Shown piece after piece: positions 13,346 to 29,616 of a stretch of DNA of 64,000 nucleotides; position 1 is the first letter of the stretch, and each line of letters begins with the position of its first letter. Below the pieces are notes generated by a model. That model was not told the origin of the DNA, made no database searches, and was given only the letters and a program-made list of their open reading frames with translations. The translations under genes were made by a program, and so were the position numbers. The stretch comes from Mimachlamys varia (taxonomy: Eukaryota > Mollusca > Bivalvia > Pectinida > Pectinidae): contig OX392529.1 in NCBI GenBank assembly GCA_947623455.1, positions 63,611,686 through 63,675,685 on the forward strand, in the 5' to 3' direction.

Positions 13346-15874
13346 ATTGTTAGTATATGTACATCAATGATAATTACACGACGCTACAGTAATTGTTAGT
13401 ATATGTACATCAATGATCATTACACGACGCTACAGTAATTGTTAGTATATGTACATCAATGATAATTACACGACGCAGCAGTAATTGTTAGTATAAGTAC
13501 ATCAATGATAATTACACGACACAACAGTAATTGTTAGTATATGTACATCAATGATAATTACACGACACAGCAGTAAGTGTTAGTATATGTACATCAATGA
13601 TCATTACACGACGCAGCAGTAAGTGTTAGTATATGTACATCAATGACAATTACACGACGCAACAGTAATTGTTAGTATAAGTACATCAATGATAATTACA
13701 CGACACAGCAGTAATTGTTAGTATATGTACATCAATGATAATTACACGACGCAGCAGTAATTGTTAGTATATATACATCAATGATAATTACACGACGCAG
13801 CAGTAATTGTTAGTATATGTACATCAATGATAATTACACGACGCAGCAGTAAGTGTTAGTATATGTACATCAATGATAATTACACGACGCAGCAGTAATT
13901 GTTAGTATATGTACATCAATGATAATTACACGACGCAGCAGTAATTGTTAGTATATGTACATCAATGATCATTACACGACGCAGCAGTAAGTGTTAGTAT
14001 ATGTACATCAATGACAATTACACGACGCAACAGTAATTGTTAGTATAAGTACATCAATGATAATTACACGACACAGCAGTAATTGTTAGTATATGTACAT
14101 CAATGATAATTACACGACGCAGCAGTAATTGTTAGTATATATGCATCAATGATAATTACACGACGCAGCAGTAATTGTTAGTATATGTACATCAATGATA
14201 ATTACACGACGCAGCAGTAAGTGTTAGTATATGTACATCAATGATAATTACACGACACAACAGTAATTGTTAGTATATGTACATCAATGATAATTACACG
14301 ACACAGCAGTAATTTTTAGTATATGTACATCAATGATAATTACACGACGCAGCAGTAAGTGTTAGTATATGTACATCAATGACAATTACACGACACAATA
14401 GTAATTGTTAGTATATGTACATCAATGACAATTACACGACGCAACAGTAATTGTTAGTATAAGTACATCAATGATAATTACACGACACAGCAGTAAGTGT
14501 TAGTATATGTACATCAATGATAATTACACGACCCAACAGTAATTGTTAATATATATACATCAATGATAATTACACGACGCAGCAGTAATTGTTAGTATAT
14601 GTACATCAATGATAATAACACGACGCTACAGTAATTGTCAGTATATGTACATCAATGATAATTACACGACGCTACAGTAATTGTTAGTATATGTACATCA
14701 ATGATAATTACACGACACAACAGTAATTGTTAGTATATGTACATCAATGATAATTACACGACGCAGCAGTAATTGTTGGTATATGTACATCAATGATAAT
14801 TACACGACACAACAGTAAGTGTTAGTATATTTACATCAATGATAATTACACGACGCAGCAGTAATTGTTAGTATATGTACATCAATGATAATTACACGAC
14901 GCAGCAGTAATTGTTAGTATATGTACATCAATGATAATAACACGACGCTACAGTAATTGTCAGTATATGTACATCAATGATAATTACACGACGCAGCAGA
15001 AACTGTTTGTATATGTACATCAATGATAATTACACGACACAGCAGTAAGTGTTAGTATATGTACATCAATGATAATAACACGACACAACAGTAAGTGTTA
15101 GTATATGTACATCAATGATAATTACACGACACAACAGTAATTGTTAGTATAAGTACATCAATGATAATTACACGACACAGCAGTAAGTGTTAGTATATGT
15201 ACATCAATGATAATTACACGCCGTAGCAGTAATTGGTAGTATATGTACATCAATGATAATTACACGACGCAGCAGTAACTGTTTGTATATGTACATCAAT
15301 GATAATTACACGACGCAGCAGTAATTATTGGTATATGTACATCAATGATAATTACACGACACAGCAGTAAGTGTTAGTATATGTAAATCAATGATAATTA
15401 CACGACGCAGCAGTAATTGTTAGTATATGTACATCAATGATAATTACACGACGCAGCAGTAATTGTTAGTATATGTACATCAATGATAATTACACGACGC
15501 AGCAGTAAGTGTTAGTATATGTACATCAATGATAATTACACGACGCAGCAGTAATTGTTAGTATATGTACATCAATGATAATTACACGACGCAGCAGTAA
15601 TTGTTAGTATATGTACCTCAATGATAATTACACGACACATCAGTAATTGTTAGTATATGTACATCAATGCTAATTACACGACGCAGCAGTAAGTGTTAGT
15701 ATATGTACATCAATGATAATTACACGACGCAACAGTAATTGTTAGTATATGTACATCAATGATAATTACACGACGCAGCAGTAATTGTTAGTATATGTAC
15801 ATCATTGCTAATTACACGACGCAGCAGTAATTGTTAGTATATGTACATCAATGATAATTACACGACACAGCAGT

Positions 15875-18800
15875 AAGTGTTAGTATATGTACATCAATGA
15901 TAATTACACGACACAGCAGTAATTGTTAGTATATGTAAATCAATGATAATTACACGACGCAGCAGTAATTGTTAGTATATGTACATCAATGATAATTACA
16001 CGACGCAGCAGTAAGTGTAAGTATATATACATCAATGATAATTACACGACGCAGCAGTAAGTGTAAGTATATATACATCAATGATAATTACACGACACAA
16101 CAGTAATTGTTAGTATATGTACATCAATGATAATTACACGACACATCAGTAATTGTTAGTATATGTACATCAATGATAATTACACGACACAGCAGTAATT
16201 GTTAGTATATGTACATCAATGATAATTACACGACGCAGCAGTAATTGTTAGTATATGTACATCAATGATAATTACACGACGCAGCAGTAATTGTTAGTAT
16301 ATGTACATCAATGATAATTACATGACACAACAGTAATTGTTAGTATATGTACATCAATGATAATTACACGACGCAGCAGTAAGTGTTAGTATATGTACAT
16401 CAATGATAATTACACGACGCAGCAGTAATTGTTAGTATATGTACATCAATGATAATTACACGACGCAGCAATAATTGTTAGTATATGTACATCAATGATA
16501 ATTACACGACGCAGCAGTAAGTGTTAGTATATGTACATCAATGATAATTACACGACACAGCAGTAAGTGTTAGTATATGTACATCAATGATAATTACACG
16601 ACGCAGCAGTTATTGTTAGTATATCTACATCATTGATAATTACACGACGTAACAGTAAGTGTTAGTATATGTACATCAATTATAATTACACGACACAACA
16701 GTAATTGTTAGTATAAGTACATCAATGATCATTACACGACACAGCAGTAATTGTTAGTATATGTACATCAATGATAATTACACGACGCAGCAGTAATTGT
16801 TAGTATATGTACATCAATGATAATTACACGACGCAGCAGTAAGTGTTAGTATATGTACATCAATGATAATTACACGACGCAACAATAATTGTTAGTATAA
16901 GTACATCAATGATAATTACACGACACAGCAGTAATTTTTAGTATATGTACATCAATGATAATTACACGACGCAGCAGTAAGTGTTAGTATATGTACATCA
17001 ATGACAATTACACGACGCAGCAGTAAGTGTTAGTATATGTACATCAATGATAATTACACGACCCAACAGTAATTGTTAATATATATACATCAATGATAAT
17101 TACACGACGCAGCAGTAATTGTTAGTATATGTACATCAATGATAATAACACGACGCTACAGTAATTGTCAGTATATGTACATCAATGATAATTACACGAC
17201 GCTACAGTAATTGTTAGTATATGTACATCAATGATAATTACACGACACAACAGTAATTGTTAGTATATGTACATCAATGATAATTACACGACGCAGCAGT
17301 AATTGTTGGTATATGTACATCAATGATAATTACACGACACAACAGTAAGTGTTAGTATATTTACATCAATGATAATTACACGACGCAGCAGTAATTGTTA
17401 GTATATGTACATCAATGATAATTACACGACGCAGCAGTAATTGTTAGTATATGTACATCAATGATAATAACACGACGCTACAGTAATTGTCAGTATATGT
17501 ACATCAATGATAATTACGCGACGCAGCAGAAACTGTTTGTATATGTACATCAATGATAATTACACGACGCAGCAGTAAGTGTTAGTATATGTACATCAAT
17601 GATAATAACACGACACAACAGTAAGTGTTAGTATATGTACATCAATGATAATTACACGACACAACAGTAATTGTTAGTATAAGTACATCAATGATAATTA
17701 CACGACACAGCAGTAAGTGTTAGTATATGTACATCAATGATAATTACACGCCGTAGCAGTAATTGGTAGTATATGTACATCAATGATAATTACACGACGC
17801 AGCAGTAACTGTTTGTATATGTACATCAATGATAATTACACGACGCAGCAGTAATTGTTGCTATATGTACATCAATGATAATTACACGACACAGCAGTAA
17901 TTGTTAGTATATGTAAATCAATGATAATTACACGACGCAGCAGTAAGTGTTAGTATATGTACATCAATGATAATTACACGACGCAGCAGTAAGTGTTAGT
18001 ATATGTACATCAATGATAATTACACGACGCAGCAGTAATTGTTAGTATATGTACATCAATGATAATTACACGACGCAGCAGTAATTGTTAGTATATGTAC
18101 ATCAATGATAATTACACGACACATCAGTAATTGTTAGTATATGTACATCAATGCTAATTACACGACGCAACAGTAAGTGTTAGTATATGTACATCAATGA
18201 TAATTACACGACGCAACAGTAATTGTTAGTATATGTACATCAATGATAATTACACGACGCAGCAGTAATTGTTAGTATATGTACATCAATGATAATTACA
18301 CGACACAGCAGTAAGTGTTAGTATATGTACATCAATGATAATTACACGACACAGCAGTAATTGTTAGTATATGTAAATCAATGATAATTACACGACGCAG
18401 CAGTAAGTGTTAGTATATGTACATCAATGATAATTACACGACGCAGCAGTAAGTGTAAGTATATGTACATCAATGATAATTACACGACGCAGCAGTAAGT
18501 GTTAGTATATGTACATCAATGATAATTACACGACACAACAGTAATTGTTAGTATATGTACATCAATGATAATTACACGACACATCAGTAATTGTTAGTAT
18601 ATGTACATCAATGATAATTACACGACACAGCAGTAATTGTTAGTATATGTACATCAATGATAATTACACGACGCAGCAGTAATTGTTAGTATATGTACAT
18701 CAATGATAATTACACGACGCAGCAGTAATTGTTAGTATATGTACATCAATGATAATTACATGACACAACAGTAATTGTTAGTATATGTACATCAATGATA

Positions 18801-21800
18801 ATTACACGGCGCAGCAGTAAGTGTTAGTATATGTACATCAATGATAATTACACGACGCAGCAGTAATTGTTAGTATATGTACATCAATGATAATTACACG
18901 ACGCAGCAATAATTGTTAGTATATGTACATCAATGATAATTACACGACGCAGCAATAAGTGTTAGTATATGTACATCAATGATAATTACACGACGCAGCA
19001 GTAATTGTTAGTATATGTACATCAATGATAATTACACGACGCAGCAGTAATTGTTAGTATATGTACATCAATGATAATTACACGACGCAGCAGTAATTGT
19101 TAGTATATATACATCAATGATAATTACACGACGCAGCAGTAATTGTTAGTATATATACATCAATGATAATTACACGATGCAGCAGTAATTGTTAATATAT
19201 ATACATCAATGATAATTACACGATGCAGCAGTAAGTGTTAGTATATGTACATCAATGATAATTACACGACGCAGCAGTAATTGTTAGTATATATACATCA
19301 ATGATAATTACACGACGCAGCAATAAGTGTTAGTATATGTACATCAATGATAATTACACGACGCTACAGTAATTGTTAGTATATATACATCAATGATAAT
19401 TACACGACGCAGCAGTAAGTGTTAGTATATGTACATCAATGATAATTACACGACACAGCAGTAATTGTTAGTATATGTAAATCAATGATAATTACACGAC
19501 GCAGCAGTAATTGTTAGTATATGTACATCAATGATAATTACACGACGCAGCAGTAAGTGTAAGTATATATACATCAATGATAATTACACGACGCAGCAGT
19601 AAGTGTAAGTATATATACATCAATGATAATTACACGACACAACAGTAATTGTTAGTATATGTACATCAATGATAATTACACGACACATCAGTAATTGTTA
19701 GTATATGTACATCAATGATAATTACACGACACAGCAGTAATTGTTAGTATATGTACATCAATGATAATTACACGACGCAGCAGTAATTGTTAGTATATGT
19801 ACATCAATGATAATTACACGACGCAGCAGTAATTGTTAGTATATGTACATCAATGATAATTACATGACACAACAGTAATTGTTAGTATATGTACATCAAT
19901 GATAATTACACGACGCAGCAGTAAGTGTTAGTATATGTACATCAATGATAATTACACGACGCAGCAGTAATTGTTAGTATATGTACATCAATGATAATTA
20001 CACGACGCAGCAATAATTGTTAGTATATGTACATCAATGATAATTACACGACGCAGCAGTAAGTGTTAGTATATGTACATCAATGATAATTACACGACAC
20101 AGCAGTAAGTGTTAGTATATGTACATCAATGATAATTACACGACGCAGCAGTTATTGTTAGTATATCTACATCATTGATAATTACACGACGTAACAGTAA
20201 GTGTTAGTATATGTACATCAATTATAATTACACGACACAACAGTAATTGTTAGTATAAGTACATCAATGATCATTACACGACACAGCAGTAATTGTTAGT
20301 ATATGTACATCAATGATAATTACACGACGCAGCAGTAATTGTTAGTATATGTACATCAATGATAATTACACGACGCAGCAGTAAGTGTTAGTATATGTAC
20401 ATCAATGATAATTACACGACGCAACAATAATTGTTAGTATAAGTACATCAATGATAATTACACGACACAGCAGTAATTTTTAGTATATGTACATCAATGA
20501 TAATTACACGACGCAGCAGTAAGTGTTAGTATATGTACATCAATGACAATTACACGACGCAGCAGTAAGTGTTAGTATATGTACATCAATGATAATTACA
20601 CGACCCAACAGTAATTATTAATATATATACATCAATGATAATTACACGACGCAGCAGTAATTGTTAGTATATGTACATCAATGATAATAACACGACGCTA
20701 CAGTAATTGTCAGTATATGTACATCAATGATAATTACACGACGCTACAGTAATTGTTAGTATATGTACATCAATGATAATTACACGACACAACAGTAATT
20801 GTTAGTATATGTACATCAATGATAATTACACGACGCAGCAGTAATTGTTGGTATATGTACATCAATGATAATTACACGACACAACAGTAAGTGTTAGTAT
20901 ATTTACATCAATGATAATTACACGACGCAGCAGTAATTGTTAGTATATGTACATCAATGATAATTACACGACGCAGCAGTAATTGTTAGTATATGTACAT
21001 CAATGATAATAACACGACGCTACAGTAATTGTCAGTATATGTACATCAATGATAATTACGCGACGCAGCAGAAACTGTTTGTATATGTACATCAATGATA
21101 ATTACACGACGCAGCAGTAAGTGTTAGTATATGTACATCAATGATAATAACACGACACAACAGTAAGTGTTAGTATATGTACATCAATGATAATTACACG
21201 ACACAACAGTAATTGTTAGTATAAGTACATCAATGATAATTACACGACACAGCAGTAAGTGTTAGTATATGTACATCAATGATAATTACACGCCGTAGCA
21301 GTAATTGGTAGTATATGTACATCAATGATAATTACACGACGCAGCAGTAACTGTTTGTATATGTACATCAATGATAATTACACGACGCAGCAGTAATTGT
21401 TGCTATATGTACATCAATGATAATTACACGACACAGCAGTAAGTGTTAGTATATGTAAATCAATGATAATTACACGACGCAGCAGTAAGTGTTAGTATAT
21501 GTACATCAATGATAATTACACGACGCAGCAGTAAGTGTTAGTATATGTACATCAATGATAATTACACGACGCAGCAGTAATTGTTAGTATATGTACATCA
21601 ATGATAATTACACGACGCAGCAGTAATTGTTAGTATATGTACATCAATGATAATTACACGACACATCAGTAATTGTTAGTATATGTACATCAATGCTAAT
21701 TACACGACGCAACAGTAAGTGTTAGTATATGTACATCAATGATAATTACACGACGCAACAGTAATTGTTAGTATATGTACATCAATGATAATTACACGAC

Positions 21801-22992
21801 GCAGCAGTAATTGTTAGTATATGTACATCAATGATAATTACACGACACAGCAGTAAGTGTTAGTATATGTACATCAATGATAATTACACGACACAGCAGT
21901 AATTGTTAGTATATGTAAATCAATGATAATTACACGACGCAGCAGTAAGTGTTAGTATATGTACATCAATGATAATTACACGACGCAGCAGTAAGTGTAA
22001 GTATATGTACATCAATGATAATTACACGACGCAGCAGTAAGTGTTAGTATATGTACATCAATGATAATTACACGACACAACAGTAATTGTTAGTATATGT
22101 ACATCAATGATAATTACACGACACATCAGTAATTGTTAGTATATGTACATCAATGATAATTACACGACACAGCAGTAATTGTTAGTATATGTACATCAAT
22201 GATAATTACACGACGCAGCAGTAATTGTTAGTATATGTACATCAATGATAATTACACGACGCAGCAGTAATTGTTAGTATATGTACATCAATGATAATTA
22301 CATGACACAACAGTAATTGTTAGTATATGTACATCAATGATAATTACACGGCGCAGCAGTAAGTGTTAGTATATGTACATCAATGATAATTACACGACGC
22401 AGCAGTAATTGTTAGTATATGTACATCAATGATAATTACACGACGCAGCAATAATTGTTAGTATATGTACATCAATGATAATTACACGACGCAGCAATAA
22501 GTGTTAGTATATGTACATCAATGATAATTACACGACGCAGCAGTAATTGTTAGTATATGTACATCAATGATAATTACACGACGCAGCAGTAATTGTTAGT
22601 ATATGTACATCAATGATAATTACACGACGCAGCAGTAATTGTTAGTATATATACATCAATGATAATTACACGACGCAGCAGTAATTGTTAGTATATATAC
22701 ATCAATGATAATTACACGATGCAGCAGTAATTGTTAATATATATACATCAATGATAATTACACGATGCAGCAGTAAGTGTTAGTATATGTACATCAATGA
22801 TAATTACACGACGCAGCAGTAATTGTTAGTATATATACATCAATGATAATTACACGACGCAGCAATAAGTGTTAGTATATGTACATCAATGATAATTACA
22901 CGACGCTACAGTAATTGTTAGTATATATACATCAATGATAATTACACGACGCAGCAGTAAGTGTTAGTATATGTACATCAATGATAATTACA
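15875..22992. repeat. Tandem 3,542-bp (77-unit) higher-order repeat in the 46-bp satellite
   Basis: Rare unit variants recur in the same order 3,542 bp apart (77 x 46). Examples: ATATCTACATCATTG at 16621 and 20163; ACCCAACAG at 17061 and 20603; TAATTACGCG at 17511 and 21053; ATATGTAAAT at 15931 and 19473. Copy A spans about 15875-19416 and copy B about 19417-22992, directly adjacent. Only scattered differences are seen (for example GTTAATAT versus ATTAATAT near 17070/20612). A more diverged partial copy lies 2,530 bp (55 units) upstream, at 14531 and 14981. Confidence 0.85.
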
Positions 22993-23772
22993 CGACGCAG
23001 CAGTAATTGTTAGTATATATACATCAATGATAATTACACGACGCAGCAGTAATTGTTAGTATATGTACATCAATGATAATTACACGACACAACAGTTATT
23101 GTTAGTATATGTACATCAATGATAATTACACGACACAGCTGTAATTGTTAGTATATGTACATCAATGATAATTACACGCCGCAGCAGTAATTGTTAGTAT
23201 ATGTACATCAATGATAATTACACGACGCAGCAGTAATTGTTAGTATATGTACATCAATGATAATTACACGACGCAGCAGTAAGTGTTAGTATATGTACAT
23301 CAATGATAATTACATGCCGCAACAGTAATTGTTAGTATATGTACATCAATGATAATTACACGACACAACAGTAATTGTTAATATATGTAAATCAATGATA
23401 ATTACACGCCGCAGCAGTAAGTGTTAGTATATGTACATCAATGATAATTACACGCCGCAGCAGTAATTGTTAGTATATGTACATCAATGATAATTACACG
23501 ACGCAGCAGTAATTGTTAGTATATGTACATCAATGATAATTACACGCCGCAGCAGTAATTGTTAGCATATGTACATCAATGATAATTACATGCCGCAGCA
23601 GTAAGTGTTAGTATATGTACATCAATGATAATTACACGCCGTAGCAGTAATTGTTAGTATATGTACATCAATGATAATGTCACGACGCAACAGTAATTGT
23701 TAGTATATGTACATCAATGATAATTACACGACGCAGCAGTAATTGTTAGTATATGTACATCAATGATAATAA

Positions 23773-26700
23773 CAATGTGATATATTGATAGTTACACTTG
23801 ATTACAAAGTGACATATCGTAGTTACACTTAGTTACAGCTATAAAATTTTATAGTAACAATGGATTACAAGATAGTATCCTGGTAAATACACTGGATTAC
23901 AATGTGGTATATTGATAGTAACACTGGGTTACAATGTGATATATTGATAGTTACACTGGGTTACAAGGTGATATATTGATAGTTACACTGGGTTACAATG
24001 TGATATATTGATAGTCGCACTGGGTTACAATGTGATATATTGTAGTTACACTGGGTTACAATGTGATATATTGATAGTTACACTGGGTTACAAGGTGCTA
24101 TATTGATAGTTACACTGGGTTACAATGTGATATATTGATAGTTACACTGGGTTACAAGGTGATATATTGTAGTAACACTGGATTACAATGTGATATATTG
24201 ATAGTTACACTGGGTTACAAGGTGATATATTGATAGTTACACTGGGTTACAATATGATATATTGATAGCTACACTGGGTTACAATGTGATATATTGATAG
24301 TTACACTGGGTTACAAGGTGCTATATTGATAGTTACACTGGGTTACAATGTGATATATTGAAAGCTACACAGGATTACAATGAGATATATTGATAGTTAC
24401 ACTGGGTTACAAGGTGCTAAATTGATAGTTACACTGGGTTACAATGTGATATATTGATAATTACACTGGGTTACAATGTGATATATTGAAAGTTACACAG
24501 GATTACAATGTGATATATTGATAATTACACTGGGTTACAAGGTCAAATATTGATAGTTACACTGGGTTACAAGGTGCTATATTGATAGTTACACTGGGTT
24601 ACAATGTGATAAATTGATAGTTACACTGGGTTACAAGTTGATATATTGATAATTACACTGTGTTACAAGTTGATATATTGATAATTATACTGGGTTATAA
24701 TGTGATATATTGATAATAACATTGGGTTACAAGGTGATATAGTGATAATTAAATTGGGTTACAATGTGATATATTGATAGTTACACTGGGTTACAAGGTG
24801 ATATATTAATAGTTACACTGGGTTACAATGTGATATATTGATAGTTAAACTGGGTTACAAGGTGATATATTGATAGTTACACTGGGTTACAAGGTGATAA
24901 AGTGATAATTACATTGGGTTACAATGTGATATATTAATAGTTACACTGGGTTACAATATGATATATTGATAGTTACACTGGGTTACAAGGTGATATAGTG
25001 ATAATTACATTGGGTTACAATGTGATATATTGATAGGTACACTGGGTTACAAGGTGATATAGTGATAATTACATTGGGTTACAATGTGATATAGTGATAG
25101 TTACACTGGGTTACAAGGTGATATAGTGATAATTACATTGGGTTACAATGTGATATATTAATAGTTACACTGGGTTACAATGTGAAATATTGATAATTAC
25201 ACTGGGTTACAAGGTGATATATTGATACTTACACTGGGTTACAATGTGATATATTAATAGTTACACTGGGTAACAAGTTGATATATTAATAGTTACACTG
25301 GGTAACAAGGTCAAATATTGATAGTAACACTGGGTTACAATGTGATATAGTGATAATTACAATGGGTTACAATGTGATATATTGATAGTTACACTGGGTT
25401 ACAAGGTCAAATATTGATAGTTACACTGGGTTACAATGTGATATATTGATTGTTACACTGGGTTACAATGTGATATAGTGATAATTACATTGGGTTACAA
25501 TGTGATATATTGATAGTTACACTGGGTTACAATGTGATATATTAATAGTTACACTGGGTTACAATGTGATATATTGATAGCTACACTGGGTTACAAGGTG
25601 ATATATTGATAGTTACACTGGGTTACAAGGTGATATAGTGATAATTACATTGGGTTACAATGTGATATATTAATAGTTACACTGGGTAACAAGGTCAAAT
25701 ATTGATAGTTACACTGGGTTACAATGTGATATATTGATAGTTACACTGGGTTACAATGTGATATAGTGATAATTACATTGGGTTACAATGTGATATATTG
25801 ATAGTTACACTGGGTTACAAGGTCAAATATTGATAGTTACACTGGGTTACAATGTGATATATTGATAGTTACACTGGGTTACAAGGTGATATTGTGATAA
25901 TTACATTGGGTTACAATATGTTATATTGATAGTTACACTGGGTGACAATGTGATATATTAATAGTTACACTGGGTTGCAATGTGATATATTAATATTTAG
26001 ACTGGGTTACAAGGTGATATAGTGATAATTACATTGGGTTACAATGTGATATATTGATAGTGACACTGGGTTACAAGGTGATATATTGATAGTTACACTG
26101 GGTTACAAGGTGATATAGTGATAATTACATTGGGTTACAATGTGAAATATTGATAATTACACTGGGTTACAAGGTGATATATTGATACTTACACTGGGTT
26201 ACAATGTGATATATTAATAGTTACACTGGGTTACAATGTGATATATTGATAGTTACACTGGGTTACAATGTGATATAGTGATAATTACAATGGGTTACAA
26301 TGTGACATATTGATAGTTACACTGGGTTACAAGGTCAAATATTGATAGTTACACTGGGTTACAATGTGATATATTGATAGTTACACTGGGTTACAATGTG
26401 ATATATTAATAGTTACACTGGGTTACAAGGTCAAATATTGATAGTTACACTGGGTTAAAATGTGATATATTGATAGTTACACTGGGTTACAATGTGATAT
26501 ATTGATAGTTACACTGGGTTACAAGATGATATAGTGATAATTACATTGGGTTACAATGTGATATATTAATAGTTACACTGGGTTACAATGTGATATATTG
26601 ATAGTTACACTGAGTTACAAGGTGCTATATTGATAATTACATTGGGTAACAATATGATATAGTGATAGTTACACTGGGTTACAATGTGATATAGTGATAA

Positions 26701-28934
26701 TTACATTGGGTTACAATGTTATATATTGATAGTGACACTGGGTTACAAGGTGATATATTGATAGTTACACTGGGTTACAAGGTGATATAGTGATAATTAC
26801 ATTGGGTTACAATATGTTATATTGATAGTTACACTGGGTGACAATGTGATATATTAATAGTTACACTGGGTTGCAATGTGATATATTAATATTTACACTG
26901 GGTTACAAGGTGATATAGTGATAATTACATTGGGTTACAATGTGATATATTGATAGTTACACTGGGTTACAAGGTGATATAGTGATAATTACATTGGGTT
27001 ACAATGTGATATATTGATAATTACACTGTGTTACAAGGTGATATATTGATACTTACACTGGGTTACAATGTGATATATTAATAGTTACATTGGGTTACAA
27101 GTTGATATATCAATAGTTACACTGGGTTACAAGGTCAAATATTGATAGTTACACTGGGTTACAATGTGATATATTGATAGTTACACTGGGTTACAATGTG
27201 ATATAGTGATAATTACATTTGGTTACAATGTGATATATTGATAGTTACACTGGGTTACAAGGTCAAATATTGATAGTGACACTGGGTTACAATGTGATAT
27301 ATTGATAGTTACACTGGGTTACAATGCGATATAGTGATAATTACATTGGTTTACAATGTGATATATTGATAGTTACACTGGGTTACAATGTGATATATTG
27401 TAGTTACACTGGGTTACAATGTGATATATTAATAGTTACACTGGGTTACAAGGTCAAATATTGATAGTTACACTGGGTTACAATGTGATATATTGATAGT
27501 TACACTGGGTTACAATGTGAAATATTGATTATTACACTGGGTTACAATGTGATATATTGATAGTTACACTGGGTTACAATGTGATATATTGTAGTTACAC
27601 TGGGTTACAATGTGAAATATTGATAATTACACTGAATAACAAGTTGATATATTGATAGTTACACTGGGTTACAATGTGATATATTGATAGTTACACTGGG
27701 TTACAATGTGAAATATTGATAATTACACTGGGTTACAATGTGATATATTGATAGTTACACTGGGTGACAATGTGATATATTGAAGTTACACTGGGTTACA
27801 ATGTGAAATATTGATAATTACACTGGATAACAAGTTGATATATTGATAGTTACACTGGGTTACAATGTGATATATTGATAGTTACACTGGGTTACAATGT
27901 GAAATATTGATAGTTACACTGGGTTACAATGTGATATATTGATAATTACACTGGGTTACAAGGTGATATATTGAAAGTTGCACTGGATTACAAGGTGCTA
28001 TATTGATAATTACATTGGGTTACAATGTGATAAATTGATAGTTACACTGGGTTACAATATGATATAGTGATAGTTACACTGGGTTACAAGGTGCTATATT
28101 GATAATTACATTGGGTAACAATATGATATAGTGATAGTTACACTGGGTTACAATATGATATAGTGATAGTTACACTGGGTTAGATGGTGATATATTGAAA
28201 GTTACACTGGGTTAGATGGTGATATATTGATAGTTACACTGGGTTACAAGGTGCTATATTGATAATTACATTGGGTAACAATATGATATAGTGATAGTTA
28301 CACTGGGTTACAATATGATATAGTGATAGTTACATTGGGTTACAAGGTGCTATATTGATAATTACATTGGGTAACAATATGATATAGTGATAGTTACACT
28401 GGGTTACAATTTGATATAGTGATAGTTACACTGGGTTACAATGTGATATATTGATAATTACATTGGGTTACAAGGTGATATATTGATAGTTACACTGGGT
28501 TACAAGGTGATATATTGATAGTTACACCGGGTTACAAGGTGATATATTGATAGTTACACTGGGTTACAAGGTGTTATATTGATAATTACATTGGGTAACA
28601 ATATGATATAGTGATAGTTACACTGGGTTACAAGGTGCTATATTGATAATGACATTGGGTAACAATATGATATAGTGATAGTTACACTGGGTTACAATAT
28701 GATATAGTGATAGTTACACTGGGTTACAAGGTGCTATATTGATAATTACATTGGGTAACAATATGATATAGTGATAGTTACACTGGGTTAGATGGTGATA
28801 TATTGATAGTTACACTGGGTTAGATGGTGATATGTTGATAGTTACATTGGGTTACCATGTGATATATTGATAGTTACAATGTGACCTATCGGTAGTTACT
28901 TTGGGTTACAAGGTCATGTATTGATAGTTACAAA
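23773..28934. repeat. 32-bp satellite array, about 160 units
   Basis: The unit GATAGTTACACTGGGTTACA plus a TGTGATATATT part repeats every 32 bases (for example ATTGATAG at 23943 and 23975). It directly abuts the 46-bp satellite with no unique spacer; the join falls in AATAACAATGTGATATATTG. Common dialects: ACAATGTG/ACAAGGTG, GATATATTG/GATATAGTG, AGTTACACT/AATTACATT, and AAGGTCAAATATT. Variants often alternate in pairs, giving a 64-bp secondary period in parts of 24900-26300. The last units after 28850 are degenerate. Confidence 0.96.
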
Positions 28935-29616
28935 TCAAAAGATATATTTTGGTATACATAGCTAAAAGCGTCATGTGATATTTTGTTTGTTATATTAAAA
29001 TGGTTAGTATACCCAAAGGAGCTTGTCCTGTATAGTATATATATCTAGGCATAATATTTTTGTTTAATTACTTCGTTATCTTCGAGGAACGCGATGATTT
29101 CCCAAGTGAAAAGTGACATAATATAATAAATGGCAGAGCGGGCTGTAATTGCTGTGTGAACCAGAGTAACCGAGCAAATTCATCCTTTCCTTTCCAGTCC
29201 GTAACATTATAGTCGTTTGGTTTAAAAAAAACTTTAGCCAATCAAAACATCAAATGAAAAAAAACAAGCCGGTGTGATTGGAACTTAAATAACCTAACTG
29301 TATATGTATCACATTAAAACATTGATTAAAAGGAAGTTGGTGCTATTACACGGAATACACCAGGTATATATCGTGTGAGAAATAAAATGTAAAGTAACGT
29401 AATCGTTGTCACCATTATTGTATTTGGTTCTGAACTTTGAATGAGTAATTACATGCATGCATTAAATCGTACAAAACTTTAACTTTCATTCTGTTCGGTT
29501 TCATTTCTACCCTAAAGGTCCTTATCTGATACCAGACAAAACCTACCCATTATGTAAAGCACCCGTATAGTAAGTAGTGATCAGTGTATATCAGACACGC
29601 CTTTTTAATCTGTCAG
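28935..29616. other. Unique AT-rich DNA (candidate intron or intergenic)
   Basis: No repeat array and no ORF longer than chance. If the 29617-29719 block is an exon, this stretch is at least partly intron. Its 3' end, CGCCTTTTTAATCTGTCAG, is a good pyrimidine tract plus AG. Confidence 0.45.

Larger units (their letters stand above)
7001..23772. repeat. 46-bp satellite array, about 365 units
   Basis: The core ACATCAATGATAATTACACG recurs every 46 bases (for example 7750 and 7796). It is followed by ACGCAGCAGTAATTGTTAG and TATATGT. Common single-base dialects are GCAGCAG/ACAGCAG/GCAACAG/GCTACAG, AATTGTT/AAGTGTT, TATATGT/TATATAT/TATAAGT, and GATAATT/GATCATT. Stops occur in every frame, so the array is non-coding. 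Unit length is very constant: almost every variant pair compared is separated by an exact multiple of 46. At 16.8 kb it is the largest block here. Confidence 0.98.

Noticed and set aside
7001..23772. Could the regular 46-bp repeats be a CRISPR-like array?
   Set aside because: There are no unique spacers: every base of the 46-bp period is repeated. The sequence context is eukaryotic and there are no cas-like genes.
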